From Streptomyces sp. YS415 (GTDB lineage Bacteria > Actinomycetota > Actinomycetes > Streptomycetales > Streptomycetaceae): a DNA stretch of 64,000 nt. A program made the position numbers and the translations under genes. The stretch is taken from the NCBI RefSeq assembly GCF_023544665.1, contig NZ_JAMJFL010000012.1, positions 186,001 through 250,000 of the forward strand, written 5' to 3'. A model generated the notes under the pieces. The model was not told the DNA's origin. It saw nothing but the letters and a program-made list of their open reading frames with translations, and searched no databases. Of this stretch, positions 37,721 through 49,503 are shown one piece after another (within the stretch, counting starts at the first letter, position 1; every line of letters begins with the position of its first letter).

Positions 37721-39444
37721 GCACATCACCAGCCGCCAGCCCGGCGGCGGCCAGCCGCTGATCACCCGGACCAGCGGTGGCGGCTGCACCACGGCCAGCA
37801 CCAGCAGCACCGCGGCCGCCCCGCACCACCAGGGGTGCCGCCGGAGCCGCCGTCCGGCCATCAGCAGGGCCACCGTGACCAGGGCCAGCAGGCCCGCCCC
37901 GGCCCAGCCGCCCGGCCAGTCGATGCCCGCACCGGGCAGCGCCGCTCCGGTCCGGGCGACGTCGGCGATCCACCCCGCGGGCCAACTCGCGCACCAGGCC
38001 AGCGCCTCGGCCACCGGCATCGCCACCGGGCGGTCGCGAGGGCGGCGAACCCGAGCACCGTGGCCGGCGCGACCGCGACCTCCGCCAGCAGATTGCACGG
38101 CACCGCCACCAGGCTCACCCGGGCCGACAGCACCACCACGACCGGTGCGCACACCGCCTGCGCGGCCGCCGCTGCCGCCAGTGCCTCGGCCCATCGCGGA
38201 CCGACCCCGTGCCGCCGCAACGCGGCACTCCAGCGCGGTGCCAGCGTCAGCAGCGCCCCGGTGGCCAGCACCGAGAGCAGGAAGCCGTAACTCCGGGCCA
38301 GCCAGGGGTCGTACAGCACCAGCAGCAGTACGGCCGTCGCCAGGGCGGGGACCAGGGAGCGGCGGCGCCCGGTCGCCAGGGCGAGCAGGACCACGGCCCC
38401 GCAGGCCGCGGCCCGCAGCACACTCGGGTCCGGTCTGCACACGACCACGAAGGCCAGCGTGAGCGCCCCGCCGCACAGCGCGGTGGCCCGCAGGGACAGC
38501 CCGAGCCGGGGCGCGAGCCCCCGCCGCTCCGCGAGCCGGGCCGTGCCCGGGGGTCCGATGAGCAGCACGAGAATGATCGTGAGGTTGCTGCCGGAGACCG
38601 CGAGCGTGTGCGCGAGGTCGGTTTCCTTGAAGGCCTCGTCCAGCTCCGGGGTGATCCGTGAGGTGTCCCCGACGACCAGGCCCGGCAGCAGCGCCCGCGC
38701 GTCCCCCGGCAGCCCGTCGGTCGCCTCCCGCAGTCCGGCCCGCAGCCTCCCGGCGAACCGCTGCGCCGCCGACGCCGGCTTCACGACCTGCGGCGCCGCC
38801 TCGCCCCGCACCCGCAGCACGGCCGCGATCCGGTCCCCGCCGGTCAGCGGCGGCGCCGTCCGCGCGGTCACCCGCAGCCGGGTGGACGGCAGCAACCGGA
38901 GCCAGGGCGACCCCGCGGACGCCTCCACGACCATCAGCACCGGTGTCCGCGTCGCCGCCACCCGGCCCTCGGCGGCCACCCGCCGCACCTCGGCCTGGAC
39001 CAGCACGGCGGCCGGACGCGTCCGGTCCCCGCTGACCCGGGGCCGGGTGAGCCGGGGATCGGAGGTGAGCTCCACCTCCGCGGTCACGGTGGCGTACTCC
39101 CGCGCCAGCTCCGGCACCGGGCCGCGCCGCAGATCGGCGCCGTGCAAGCCGGCGGAGGCGGCGGCCGCGGCCACGCAGAGCAGGACCGCGGCGGCCGGCA
39201 CCCCGGTCCGGGCCGGACGTCGCACCCACAGGAGCAGGAGCCCGAGACCCAGGGCGACGGCCACCACCGCGGCGCCCTGTCCGGCCGGTGCGTTCAGTGT
39301 CAGCGCCGCTGTCGCCCAGGCCGCCAGCGCGGGTGGTACGAGTCGAAGATCCGTCGGGCCTTCCTGGCGCGGGTGGGAGGCGCCGAGCCGTTTTCCGGAG
39401 GCGGCGTGCACCTCGGGGCGCCGGGTCTCGGGGGCGCCCGTCAT
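37721..39444 (-). pseudogene. comEC: comEC, 5' part: membrane channel domain, truncated by the element and frameshifted
   Basis: Starts at ATG 39444 (MTGAPETRRPEV), overlapping the comEA stop (ATGA). It encodes the ComEC hydrophobic region, including AHTLAVSGSNLTIILVLL and SYGFLLSVLATGALL. Near 38026-38036 the frame breaks: before it reads VLGFAALATA, after it, one frame over, PVAMPVAEALAWCASWPAGW. A one-base loss in a C/G run is the simplest explanation. Past the break the second frame runs to GWRLVMC, where the element begins. The first frame ends at 37861 (527 aa). The gene is thus broken twice; without the element it would continue into 16961. Confidence 0.9.
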
Positions 39445-40391
39445 GGCCGTACGAGATTGCGCAGGTCGGCGAAGCGGCGCTCGCCGATGCCGTTGACCTC
39501 GCGCAGCTCCTCCACCGAGCGGAAACCGCCGTTGCGGGTGCGGTGGTCGATGATGTGCTGGGCCAGGACCGGTCCGACGCCGGGCAGGGTGTCGAGCTGC
39601 TCGGGCGTCGCCGTGTTGAGGGAGACCGGGGCGGTGGATGCCGCTCCGGCCGGACCCGGCGCCGGGGCACCGCCCTGCACCGGCGCGGGCGCGCCGACGA
39701 CGACCTGTTCGCCGTCGACCAGGAAACGCGCCCGGTTCAGCCCCGCCGTACTGGCTCCGGGCCGCACCCCGCCCGCGGCGCGCAGGGCGTCGTCGACCCG
39801 GGAGCCCGGCGGCAGCCGGTGGATGCCCGGTTCGCGCACCTTGCCGCTGACGTCCACCACGATCTCGGTCCCGGCGGACGCACTGGCGAGGCCGGCTCCC
39901 GGTTCGGCGCTCCGCTCCCCCGCCGCCCAGGAGGCGGCCCGCACCACCTCGGGTGCCCGCACGTCCTGCGTCCGTCCGGTCCAGAAGTGCTGCACCGCGA
40001 AGCCCGCGGCGACGACCAGCACCACGGTGAGCGCGAGGAGGCTCCGCCGCTCGAGACCGCACCGCGCCTGCATCCACACCGGCAGCCGCTCCCGGAGTGC
40101 GAGCCCGGCACGCCCCCGCCAGTCCCCGGCCGGGTCGGCGCCGGGCGCACCCGGATCGGGGCCACCCTCGTCCTCCTGCCGCGAGGGCCCCTCTCCCGGC
40201 TCCCTTCCCTCCAGCGCCCGTTCACCGAAGAGCAGCTCCGCGCGTCGGCGGAGCTCCTCGGCCGGGGCATGGCGGTGCCGGGCCCGGCCGCGCGGGCGGG
40301 TGCGGTGGTGACGGGTGCGGACGTCGGAACGGGGACCGCGGCCGGGCCCACTGGCCGCGGCGGCTGTGCGCGTACGTGATCGAAGTGCCAT
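39441..40391 (-). CDS. comEA: ComEA-like helix-hairpin-helix DNA-binding protein
   Basis: About 316 aa. A basic, charged cytoplasmic N-terminus, one membrane segment (LLALTVVLVVAAGFAVQHF), an SLBB domain (VVDVSGKVREPGIHRLPPGSRVDDALRAAGG) and a C-terminal helix-hairpin-helix (LNTATPEQLDTLPGVGPVLAQHIIDHRT…LREVNGIGERRFADL). In competent bacteria ComEA binds DNA outside the membrane and hands it to ComEC. ATG at 40391 (MALRSRTRTA) is preferred to GTG 40409. Its stop overlaps the comEC start, so it now leads into a disrupted gene. Confidence 0.9.
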   Translation of the reverse strand: MALRSRTRTAAAASGPGRGPRSDVRTRHHRTRPRGRARHRHAPAEELRRRAELLFGERALEGREPGEGPSRQEDEGGPDPGAPGADPAGDWRGRAGLALRERLPVWMQARCGLERRSLLALTVVLVVAAGFAVQHFWTGRTQDVRAPEVVRAASWAAGERSAEPGAGLASASAGTEIVVDVSGKVREPGIHRLPPGSRVDDALRAAGGVRPGASTAGLNRARFLVDGEQVVVGAPAPVQGGAPAPGPAGAASTAPVSLNTATPEQLDTLPGVGPVLAQHIIDHRTRNGGFRSVEELREVNGIGERRFADLRNLVRP

Positions 40392-40588
40392 GCCCCGAGA
40401 ATGGGACACCGCGGAGATCGGCGATGATCTTGCTCAATTCCCGGGGACAGCCTGCCGGTTGTGGATAACTCCGGCACCCGTGCGAGGGAACGACCGCGAG
40501 GGAACGACCGCGAGAGAGCTGCCGCGGGAGAACTACCCCGAGAAAACTCCCGTGAGGAAACGCCACGCCCCCCGCAGCCCCCCGCCCC

Positions 40589-41434
40589 TCACCGAGGCGA
40601 CACCACAACCCCCAGCAACCCGGGCCCGGTATGCGCCCCGATCACCGCCCCCACCTCGCTCACGTGCAGATCCGCAAGACCCCGCACCCGCGTCCGCAGC
40701 CGGTCCGCCAGCGCCGACGCCCGGTCGGGGGCGGCGAGATGGTGCACGGCGATGTCGACCTGCGCGCCGCCGGCCCGGTCCGCGACGATCTCCTCCAGCC
40801 GGGCGATGGCCTTCGACGCCGTCCGCACCTTCTCCAGGGGCTCGATACGGCCGCCGTTCAGCTGCAGCAGCGGCTTCACCGCGAGCGCCGAGCCGAGCAG
40901 GGCCTGGGCCGCTCCGATCCGGCCACCCCGGCGCAGATAGTCGAGCGTGTCGACGTAGAAGTAGGCGGAGGTGCCCGCCGCCCGCTTCTCCGCGGCCGTG
41001 ACCGCCTCGTCCACCGTGCCGCCCGCCTCCGCGACCTGCGCCGCGGCGACCGCGCAGAAGCCGAGCGCCATCGCGATCATCCCGGTGTCCACCACCCGGA
41101 CCGGCACCGGCGCCTCCCGGGCGGCGAGCACCGCGGCGTCGTAGGTGCCCGACAGCTCGGCGGACAGATGCAGCGAGACGATGCCGGACGCGCCGGACTC
41201 CGCGACCTTGCGGTAGGTCTCGGCGAACCGCTCCGGGCTGGGGCGCGAGGTGGTGACGGAGCGCCGTTTCTGCAGCGCCTGGGCCAGCGAGCGGGTCGAG
41301 ATCTCGGTGCCCTCGTCCAGCGCCTGGTCACCGAGGACCACGGTCAGGGGCACTGCTGTGATGCCGTGGCGCTCCATCGTCCGTGGCGGCAAGTAGGCCG
41401 TTGAATCGGTGACGATCGCGACATGGCGGGACAT
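40589..41434 (-). CDS. DegV family fatty-acid-binding protein
   Basis: 281 aa. Starts MSRHVAIVTDSTAYLPPRTMERHGITAVPLTV, the DegV signature (TDSxAxLP), with SRPSPERFAETYR, ASGIVSLHLSAELSGTYDAA and VVDTGMIAMALGF. DegV proteins bind fatty acids and can serve as FakB-type partners of fatty acid kinase. A kinase partner is not in the window. 180 bp separate it from comEA; no feature seen there. Confidence 0.92.
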   Translation of the reverse strand: MSRHVAIVTDSTAYLPPRTMERHGITAVPLTVVLGDQALDEGTEISTRSLAQALQKRRSVTTSRPSPERFAETYRKVAESGASGIVSLHLSAELSGTYDAAVLAAREAPVPVRVVDTGMIAMALGFCAVAAAQVAEAGGTVDEAVTAAEKRAAGTSAYFYVDTLDYLRRGGRIGAAQALLGSALAVKPLLQLNGGRIEPLEKVRTASKAIARLEEIVADRAGGAQVDIAVHHLAAPDRASALADRLRTRVRGLADLHVSEVGAVIGAHTGPGLLGVVVSPR

Positions 41435-41505
41435 GAGCTGGAGGTTACCTGGCGTAGCGCTCGGGCGGCAGCCCGACCCCGTTCACCTGGGCGGCCGTGG
41501 CCGGA

Positions 41506-42243
41506 TCAGGTCGTGCTCTCAGGGCGGGGCTTCTTCTGCCAGGGGTAGGACGGCCGCGGGTCCGGCGGGGTGATGGCCGCTCTGGTCGGCTCCTCGGCCG
41601 TCCGCTGCTGCGGGCCGTCCGGCCAGGTCTGCTGCGCGGCCGGCGCTTCGGCGGCGGGCGCCTCGGGCCACGGCGGCGGGGTGGTGGTGGGCGGCTCCTC
41701 GGTGGTCCAGTGCCGCAGCGCACCGGCCTCCATGTCGATCTGCGCGCTCAGCGAGTCCAGCTCGTCGTCGGCGAAGCGGCGGGCCCGGTCGCGGGCCGCC
41801 CACCGCAGCGAGTCCGCCGACTTGACGATGCGCTCGGTGCGCTCGCGCAGGTCCGGCAGCCGCCCGGCGAGGGTCGTCCGGTCCGGCTCGCTCTCGAGGC
41901 GCCGCAGCTCGTCGTCAAGTTCATGGCCGTGGGCGCTGAGCCGCTCGAAGAGTCCGAGGGACTCCTTCAGGGACTCGTCCTCGGCCACGCCCGCGCGCAG
42001 CGCGTCCTGGGTGGCGCGCATCGAGGTGCGCAGTTTCAGCCGCAGCTGCGCCAGCTCGCCCGCCGGGCCGATCTGGGCGAAGGACTTGGCGCGCAGGGTG
42101 TGGTCCTCGACCGTGCGGCGGGCCTGGGTGAGGGTGCGGTCCACACCACGCTTGGCCGCGCCGACCGCCTTGACCGTGGCGTAGGCGCCGAGCACCACGA
42201 GGAGCACGAAGAGCAGGGCCACGACTGCGATCACTGCTTCCAC
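41506..42243 (-). CDS. Membrane-anchored coiled-coil hypothetical protein
   Basis: 245 aa from GTG 42243, chosen because GGAGGAG lies 7 bp upstream. One N-terminal membrane helix (VEAVIAVVALLFVLLVVLGAYATVKAV), then long amphipathic helices (RRTVEDHTLRAKSFAQIGPAGELAQLRLKLRTSMRATQ…) and a proline-rich C-terminus ending PSYPWQKKPRPE. Conserved next to leuS in Streptomyces as far as I recall; function unknown. Confidence 0.8.
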   Translation of the reverse strand: MEAVIAVVALLFVLLVVLGAYATVKAVGAAKRGVDRTLTQARRTVEDHTLRAKSFAQIGPAGELAQLRLKLRTSMRATQDALRAGVAEDESLKESLGLFERLSAHGHELDDELRRLESEPDRTTLAGRLPDLRERTERIVKSADSLRWAARDRARRFADDELDSLSAQIDMEAGALRHWTTEEPPTTTPPPWPEAPAAEAPAAQQTWPDGPQQRTAEEPTRAAITPPDPRPSYPWQKKPRPESTT

Positions 42244-42426
42244 GGTGCTCCTCCTCGGTTCCGCGGCACCCCTCGCCGCGCTGCTCTCCACGGTAAACGC
42301 AGCGGGCAGGCCCGGAGTTCCAGTCGGACCCCGAACCTGCCCTTAGGGGACGACCCGGAGGCAGTGCCTGCCTGCGCCTGCCTGCCTGGTCACACCGCCG
42401 ACGCCCCCGAGACCGCATCCGCCCCG

Positions 42427-45297
<2,871 letters not shown>

Positions 45298-45352
45298 GAT
45301 CCTCAAAGCTCCATCGATCGTCTCTGCCAGCGCTGTGACATTCCTGGAAACG

Positions 45353-45377
45353 AAAAATCCCCTCGCACAGGAGGGGA
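45353..45377 (-). terminator. Attenuator hairpin in the leuS leader
   Basis: On the minus strand TCCCCTC, a 6-nt loop, GAGGGGA, then TTTTT: a complete intrinsic terminator between the leader peptide and leuS, 55 bp upstream of the leuS start. Confidence 0.8.
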
Positions 45378-45423
45378 CGCCGCGCCGATTCCGGCCACTC
45401 GATCCGACGGTGGCCGGTGCTGA

Positions 45424-45462
45424 TCAGCGCGGCTCGCTAAGCAGAAGGCGTACGGCACGCAT
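45424..45462 (-). CDS. leuS leader peptide (MRAVRLLLSEPR)
   Basis: 12 codons with three consecutive Leu codons (CTT CTG CTT, including rare CTT) near the middle, just upstream of the attenuator hairpin. Slow translation of these when charged tRNA-Leu is low would let an antiterminator form and raise leuS expression. This is classic leader-peptide attenuation; the peptide itself has no other role. Confidence 0.8.
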   Translation of the reverse strand: MRAVRLLLSEPR

Positions 45463-45723
45463 GGCGTCAGGGTACCGCAGCGGTCGAGCGGGGCGCGACG
45501 GGCTTCCGGGAGGGCGCCGGACACTCCCGAGCCGCTTGTGAAGATTCGGAAAAGCTGACCAAGGTTCAATTGTTACCCGGCGTAAGGGCCCCTAGCAGGA
45601 CAACACCGGCCCCGCACCCCTCATTGATAACAACGCAATAACTCAAATGGCGTACTGCTCTGTTGGGAGCCACTTAGAGTGCGGCAGCGGGACCGCTTTC
45701 CCGAACTGCTCGGAGTTGCCCCC

Positions 45724-46992
45724 ATGAACCCTCGACGTAGTACCAGCTCGCTCCCCCAGCCGGGCCGCTCGGCCTATGGGGCGGCGACGGCTGTCGTCCT
45801 GCTCCTCATACCCGTGGCCGTGCTGGTCGGAGGTGACAGATTCCGCGAGTTCCTGAACTTCGGCGCGGGCGTGCTGTCCCTCGTCTCACTGAGCTGCTCG
45901 GTGATCTGGGGCCTGGTGGCCCAGGACCGGATCTTCCTGAACACGCGCCAGCGGATCATCGGCCAGGCCGTGCACCGCACGACGGCGGTCGCCGCCATCG
46001 CCTTCCTGCTGCTGCACATCACGACCAAGATCGTGCTCGACCACACCGAGCTGATCGCCGCCGTGATCCCCTTCTCGCTCGGCTTCACCGGCCCCGAGGG
46101 CCTGGTCGGGTTCGGCTCCCTGGCCGGACTGTTGATGATCTTCGTAGGCATCACCGGCGCCCTGCGCGGCGCCTTCGCCTCCCCCGCCCCGGTCGCCGCC
46201 CGCTGGCGGGCCATGCACATGCTGGCCTACCCGGCCTGGTGCGCGGCCCTGGTGCACGGCCTGTACGCGGGGCGCGCGGCCAAGCCGGTCTTCGTCTTCC
46301 TGTACTGCCTGTGCCTGGTCGGCGTCGGCGCCGCACTGGCGCTGCGGGCGGCGCCCCGCCCGGTCAAGCGCCGGGTCGCCGACAAGATCGCCGAGATCCT
46401 GGGGACCACCGCGGAGCGCTCGGCGCGCGACGACCTGGACGCGAGCCGGGCCCGGGTCGCCGAGTCCGCCTCGCTCCCCGGCTACGAGCGGAGCGCGTCC
46501 CCGGCTCCCGAACCGCCGAACGGCTTCGCGGCCGCCTACCGCGCAGTGAACACACCCCCGCGCCCCCAGCAGTCCTTCACCGCCGACCCGACGGCGCGGA
46601 TGGACCTGTCGATGGACCTGCCGCTGCACACGCCGATGCACGTGCCGCTGGACCTGCAACCCACCGAGGCGCTGCCGCGCATGGACGGCGTCTCCAGCAC
46701 CTCCGGAAGCTGGCCGATCCCCTCGCCCCCGCCCGTCGGCGAGGCACCCCCGTCGTCCTACGACCCCTTGAGCGACACCGGATACAACATCCCGACCTAT
46801 GGCAATCCGGGCGCCGACGGGTACGGCGGAAGTGATGTGTACGACACCACTGAGTCGAACACCCTCTACGGCACGTACAACCCCAATGACACGTACAACA
46901 GCGGTCCCGCCAATGAACCACCCTCCGGTGAGTCCTTCGACGCACCGGGTCCGGGCGAACCTTGGAACATGCCTTCCGGAGGCTATAGGTGA
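45724..46992 (+). CDS. Cytochrome b-like integral membrane protein, partner of the NuoF-like protein
   Basis: 422 aa. Six hydrophobic segments in the first about 225 residues (AATAVVLLLIPVAVLVGG, GAGVLSLVSLSCSVIWGLV, TAVAAIAFLLLHITTKIVL, GFGSLAGLLMIFVGITGAL and two more) with His residues in LLHITTK, AMHMLAY and LVHGLYAG placed for heme binding, like ferric-reductase-type transmembrane domains. The C-terminal half is long, Pro/Ser/Tyr-rich and probably disordered in the cytoplasm. The stop overlaps the next gene (GTGA), implying a two-protein redox complex. ATG 45724 is favoured over 45679. Confidence 0.82.
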   Translation: MNPRRSTSSLPQPGRSAYGAATAVVLLLIPVAVLVGGDRFREFLNFGAGVLSLVSLSCSVIWGLVAQDRIFLNTRQRIIGQAVHRTTAVAAIAFLLLHITTKIVLDHTELIAAVIPFSLGFTGPEGLVGFGSLAGLLMIFVGITGALRGAFASPAPVAARWRAMHMLAYPAWCAALVHGLYAGRAAKPVFVFLYCLCLVGVGAALALRAAPRPVKRRVADKIAEILGTTAERSARDDLDASRARVAESASLPGYERSASPAPEPPNGFAAAYRAVNTPPRPQQSFTADPTARMDLSMDLPLHTPMHVPLDLQPTEALPRMDGVSSTSGSWPIPSPPPVGEAPPSSYDPLSDTGYNIPTYGNPGADGYGGSDVYDTTESNTLYGTYNPNDTYNSGPANEPPSGESFDAPGPGEPWNMPSGGYR

Positions 46993-48596
46993 ACGAGGCC
47001 CTGCCCGACGTACCAGAAGTCCGCGTCGTCGGTCTTCCCCAGCTCACGTCGGGCTTCGACCTTGTCGAACGACTCGATCTGCCCATGCACCTCAAGGTGC
47101 ACGGGCCGCTCGAACCGATGGGCGGCGAGCAGCTCGCGCAGCTCGCCGAACGCATCAGTCTGAAGGGCCGCGGCGGCGCGGGCTTCCCCTTCCACAAGAA
47201 GCTGCGCTCGGTCGCCGAATCGGCGATCAAGCGCGGCGTCAGGCCGGTCGTCGTCGTCAACGGCAGCGAGGACGAACCGGCCTGCCGCAAGGACACGGTG
47301 CTCATCAACCGTGCCCCGCATCTCATCCTCGACGGCGCGCTGCTGGTCGCCGAGGCGCTGGGTGCGCGCACGCTCGTGGTGGGCGTCACCCGTGAGTCGA
47401 CCCAGCGCTCCATGGAGGCCGCGCTCGCCGAACGCGGCCTCAGCAACGGCCGCCGGTCCGCTCTGCGCGCACGCGTGCAGCGCAATCCGGTCCGGATGGT
47501 CACCGGAGCGGCGGCGTCGCTGATCCGGTCCATCGACGGCGGCCCGGCGATCCCGCCCGGCCGCAAGATCAGCGCCTCCAAGAGCGGCGTCGGCGGCGCA
47601 CCCACGCTGCTGTCGAACGCCGAGACCTTCGCCCAACTCGCCATCGCCGCCCGCATCGGCCCGGAGCGCTACGGCAACACCGGCCTGTACGACGAGCCCG
47701 GCACCGTCCTGCTGACGGTGTCCGGCGCGGTCGCCCGCCCGATGGTGATCGAGGTCCCCACGGGCGTCCCGCTGCGCTACGTCCTCCAGCTCGCCGGCGC
47801 CCCGCCGGTACCGCAGGGCGTGCTGACCGGCGGCTACCACGGCAAGTGGATCGATGCGGCGACGGTCAACGAGGCGATCGTCTCGCGCAACTCCCTGGAC
47901 GCGGTGGGCGGTTCGCTCGGCGCGGGTGCGATCCTGCCGATCACCCAGAACACCTGCCCGCTGGGCGAGTCGCTGCGGGTGGCGCAGTGGCTGGCCGAGG
48001 AGAGCGCGGGCCAGTGCGGCCCCTGCTATCTCGGGCTGCCGGCCGCGGCGCGCGGTCTGGAGGACATCCTCAACGGCGGCGGGCCCGCCGCCCTCGAAGC
48101 GCTCAAGCAGGTCGCGAAGAACGTGAAGCGGCGCGGCGCGTGTTCGCACCCGGACGGCTCGGCGATGTTCCTGGAGTCGACCATCAAGGCGTTCACCGAC
48201 GACCTCGCCGCCCATGTCCTCGGCAACGGCTGCGGACGGCCCGTGGAGGGCGTGCTGCCGCTCTTCGCGGGCGGCAGGGCCCCGACGGGCATCCCCGGCG
48301 GCGAGTCCGGGGAGAACGGCCCCAGCCGCCAGAAGATCTACGTCGACTGGACGCTGTGCCGCGGGCACGGCCTGTGCGCGGACATCCTGCCCGAGGTCTT
48401 CGAACTCGGCGCCGACGGCTTCCCCACCGTCGCCCAGGCCCAAGTGCCGCGCTACGCCGAGGCGAAGGCGCTGCGTGCGGTCCGCCGCTGCCCCGCGCTC
48501 GCCCTGCGCCTGGAGGACCAGACGGAGCGCGCCCCGGCCCGCAACAACCTTCCGGTCCTCTCCCAGGGCCGCGGCCGCCGCGCCCTGGGCCGCTGA
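46989..48596 (+). CDS. NuoF-like (FMN/SLBB) protein with C-terminal ferredoxin domain
   Basis: 535 aa. The N-terminal part resembles complex I 51-kDa subunits: KGRGGAGFPFHKKL (FMN/NADH loop), VVNGSEDEPACRKD, an SLBB region (GAVARPMVIEVPTGVPLRYVLQLAG) and a CPLGESLRVAQWLAEESAGQCGPCYLGLP iron-sulfur segment. Residues about 455-515 form a ferredoxin (WTLCRGHGLCADILPEVFEL…RRCPALAL) with three Cys, so a 3Fe-4S-type cluster is likely. It probably passes electrons between a soluble donor and the membrane cytochrome encoded just upstream. GTG start at 46989 is translationally coupled to that gene. Confidence 0.85.
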   Translation: MNEALPDVPEVRVVGLPQLTSGFDLVERLDLPMHLKVHGPLEPMGGEQLAQLAERISLKGRGGAGFPFHKKLRSVAESAIKRGVRPVVVVNGSEDEPACRKDTVLINRAPHLILDGALLVAEALGARTLVVGVTRESTQRSMEAALAERGLSNGRRSALRARVQRNPVRMVTGAAASLIRSIDGGPAIPPGRKISASKSGVGGAPTLLSNAETFAQLAIAARIGPERYGNTGLYDEPGTVLLTVSGAVARPMVIEVPTGVPLRYVLQLAGAPPVPQGVLTGGYHGKWIDAATVNEAIVSRNSLDAVGGSLGAGAILPITQNTCPLGESLRVAQWLAEESAGQCGPCYLGLPAAARGLEDILNGGGPAALEALKQVAKNVKRRGACSHPDGSAMFLESTIKAFTDDLAAHVLGNGCGRPVEGVLPLFAGGRAPTGIPGGESGENGPSRQKIYVDWTLCRGHGLCADILPEVFELGADGFPTVAQAQVPRYAEAKALRAVRRCPALALRLEDQTERAPARNNLPVLSQGRGRRALGR

Positions 48597-48620
48597 GGCC
48601 AGGCGCCCCGCACACGAAAA

Positions 48621-48655
48621 AGATCCCGCCGGGTCATCACGACCCGGCGGGATCT
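48621..48655 (-). terminator. Strong hairpin terminator after the first tRNA-Ala
   Basis: Perfect 15-bp stem, AGATCCCGCCGGGTC with GACCCGGCGGGATCT, around a 5-nt loop. On the minus strand it is followed by TTTTT, so it terminates the tRNA transcript; it may also stop the NuoF-like gene from the other side. Confidence 0.85.
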
Positions 48656-48660
48656 CACTG

Positions 48661-48733
48661 TGGAGCTAAGGAGAATTGAACTCCTGACCTCCTGCATGCC
48701 ATGCAGGCGCTCTACCAACTGAGCTATAGCCCC
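48661..48733 (-). tRNA. tRNA-Ala (anticodon GGC)
   Basis: 73 nt, 5' GGGGCTATAGCTC. Acceptor arms GGGGCTA/TAGCTCC, anticodon stem CCTGC/GCAGG with loop ATGGCAT giving anticodon GGC, T-arm AGGAG TTCAATT CTCCT. CCA is not encoded. Identical to the copy at 49504-49576. Confidence 0.97.
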
Positions 48734-48869
48734 GTACTGGTCCGCCCGGTTTTCCTGCCGGTTTCCCTGGCGGCGACGCCAACATTACACGGTCGACCCG
48801 GTGCACCACCAAATCGTTTCCGTTCCACACCCGTACGACCGCTATGTCGGTTTCGGGCCCCGGTCGGCG

Positions 48870-49103
48870 TCAGGCCGTGACGAAGGAATAGAAGCGCTTG
48901 AGCGTGCAGTGCTCCTCGAGCAGACGCCCGTAGATCGGCTCGCCCTCGAGTTCGCGGTACGTCTCGATCGGATCGCCTTTTATGATCAGCGCCCGCGCGC
49001 ACTCCTCGCACCAGTACTGATAGTCCGGATTGACCGGTTCCATGTCGCGGACGATCGGCGTTCCGCTGCCGCACCAGTCGCACTTTCGCCTGTGTGCACC
49101 CAT
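48870..49103 (-). CDS. Small zinc-ribbon conserved hypothetical protein
   Basis: 77 aa. MGAHRRKCDWCGSGTPIVRD and YQYWCEECARALIIKGD give two CxxC pairs for one zinc. The C-terminus (RLLEEHCTLKRFYSFVTA) is helical. Function unknown; conserved in Streptomyces as far as I can recall. It follows the 57-aa zinc-ribbon gene by 3 bp on the same strand, so the pair is co-transcribed. Confidence 0.8.
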   Translation of the reverse strand: MGAHRRKCDWCGSGTPIVRDMEPVNPDYQYWCEECARALIIKGDPIETYRELEGEPIYGRLLEEHCTLKRFYSFVTA

Positions 49104-49106
49104 CGA

Positions 49107-49280
49107 TCAGCTCCAGCTGTGGCCGCAGGCCGTGCACACGTAGGAAATCCCGCCGTTGTCACCGAGCACCTGGGCGACATGGGCGGAGCCGCAGGAAGGG
49201 CAGCTGAGGCGGGTGACCGTGTTCCGTGTCCAGCGTGCGTCGAAGAGGCGACCGCCCTCTCCGAGGATGCTCGCAGGCAT
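49107..49280 (-). CDS. 57-aa zinc-ribbon protein
   Basis: Starts MPASILGEGGRLFDARWTRN and holds LSCPSCGSAHVA and YVCTACGHSWS, two CxxC pairs ending almost at the C-terminus, typical of a single zinc ribbon. It ends 3 bp before the next zinc-ribbon gene. Too short for a functional guess; nucleic-acid binding or a chaperone-like role is possible. GGGAGG lies upstream of the ATG at 49280, supporting the start. Confidence 0.75.
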   Translation of the reverse strand: MPASILGEGGRLFDARWTRNTVTRLSCPSCGSAHVAQVLGDNGGISYVCTACGHSWS

Positions 49281-49451
49281 CACTGCTCCCTCCCGTCGGG
49301 CCGCGCCCCCTTCCGGCCGTTTGATTCTGCCACGGCCGGGCCAATACGGTCAGCGACGCCTCAGTACCAGTCGGGACACAGCGCGCCTCCACAGAGGTAT
49401 ACGCCTCCCGGGTCCCAAGTGACTCAAGCCCGTTCGGGATCAGTGTGCACG

Positions 49452-49482
49452 AAAAATCCCACCCCCCGGAGGGGATGGGATC
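49452..49482 (-). terminator. Hairpin terminator after the second tRNA-Ala
   Basis: Minus strand: ATCCCAtCCCC, loop, GGGGggTGGGAT, then TTTTT. Located 20 bp past the tRNA end. Confidence 0.8.
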
Positions 49483-49503
49483 CTGATCGTACGAGTCGAT
49501 CTG

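Noticed and set aside
16956..37730. A long direct repeat (attL/attR) of a classical integrase island
   Set aside because: No repeat of more than a few bases is found at the junctions; the hexamers differ, which fits Tn554-type insertion instead.
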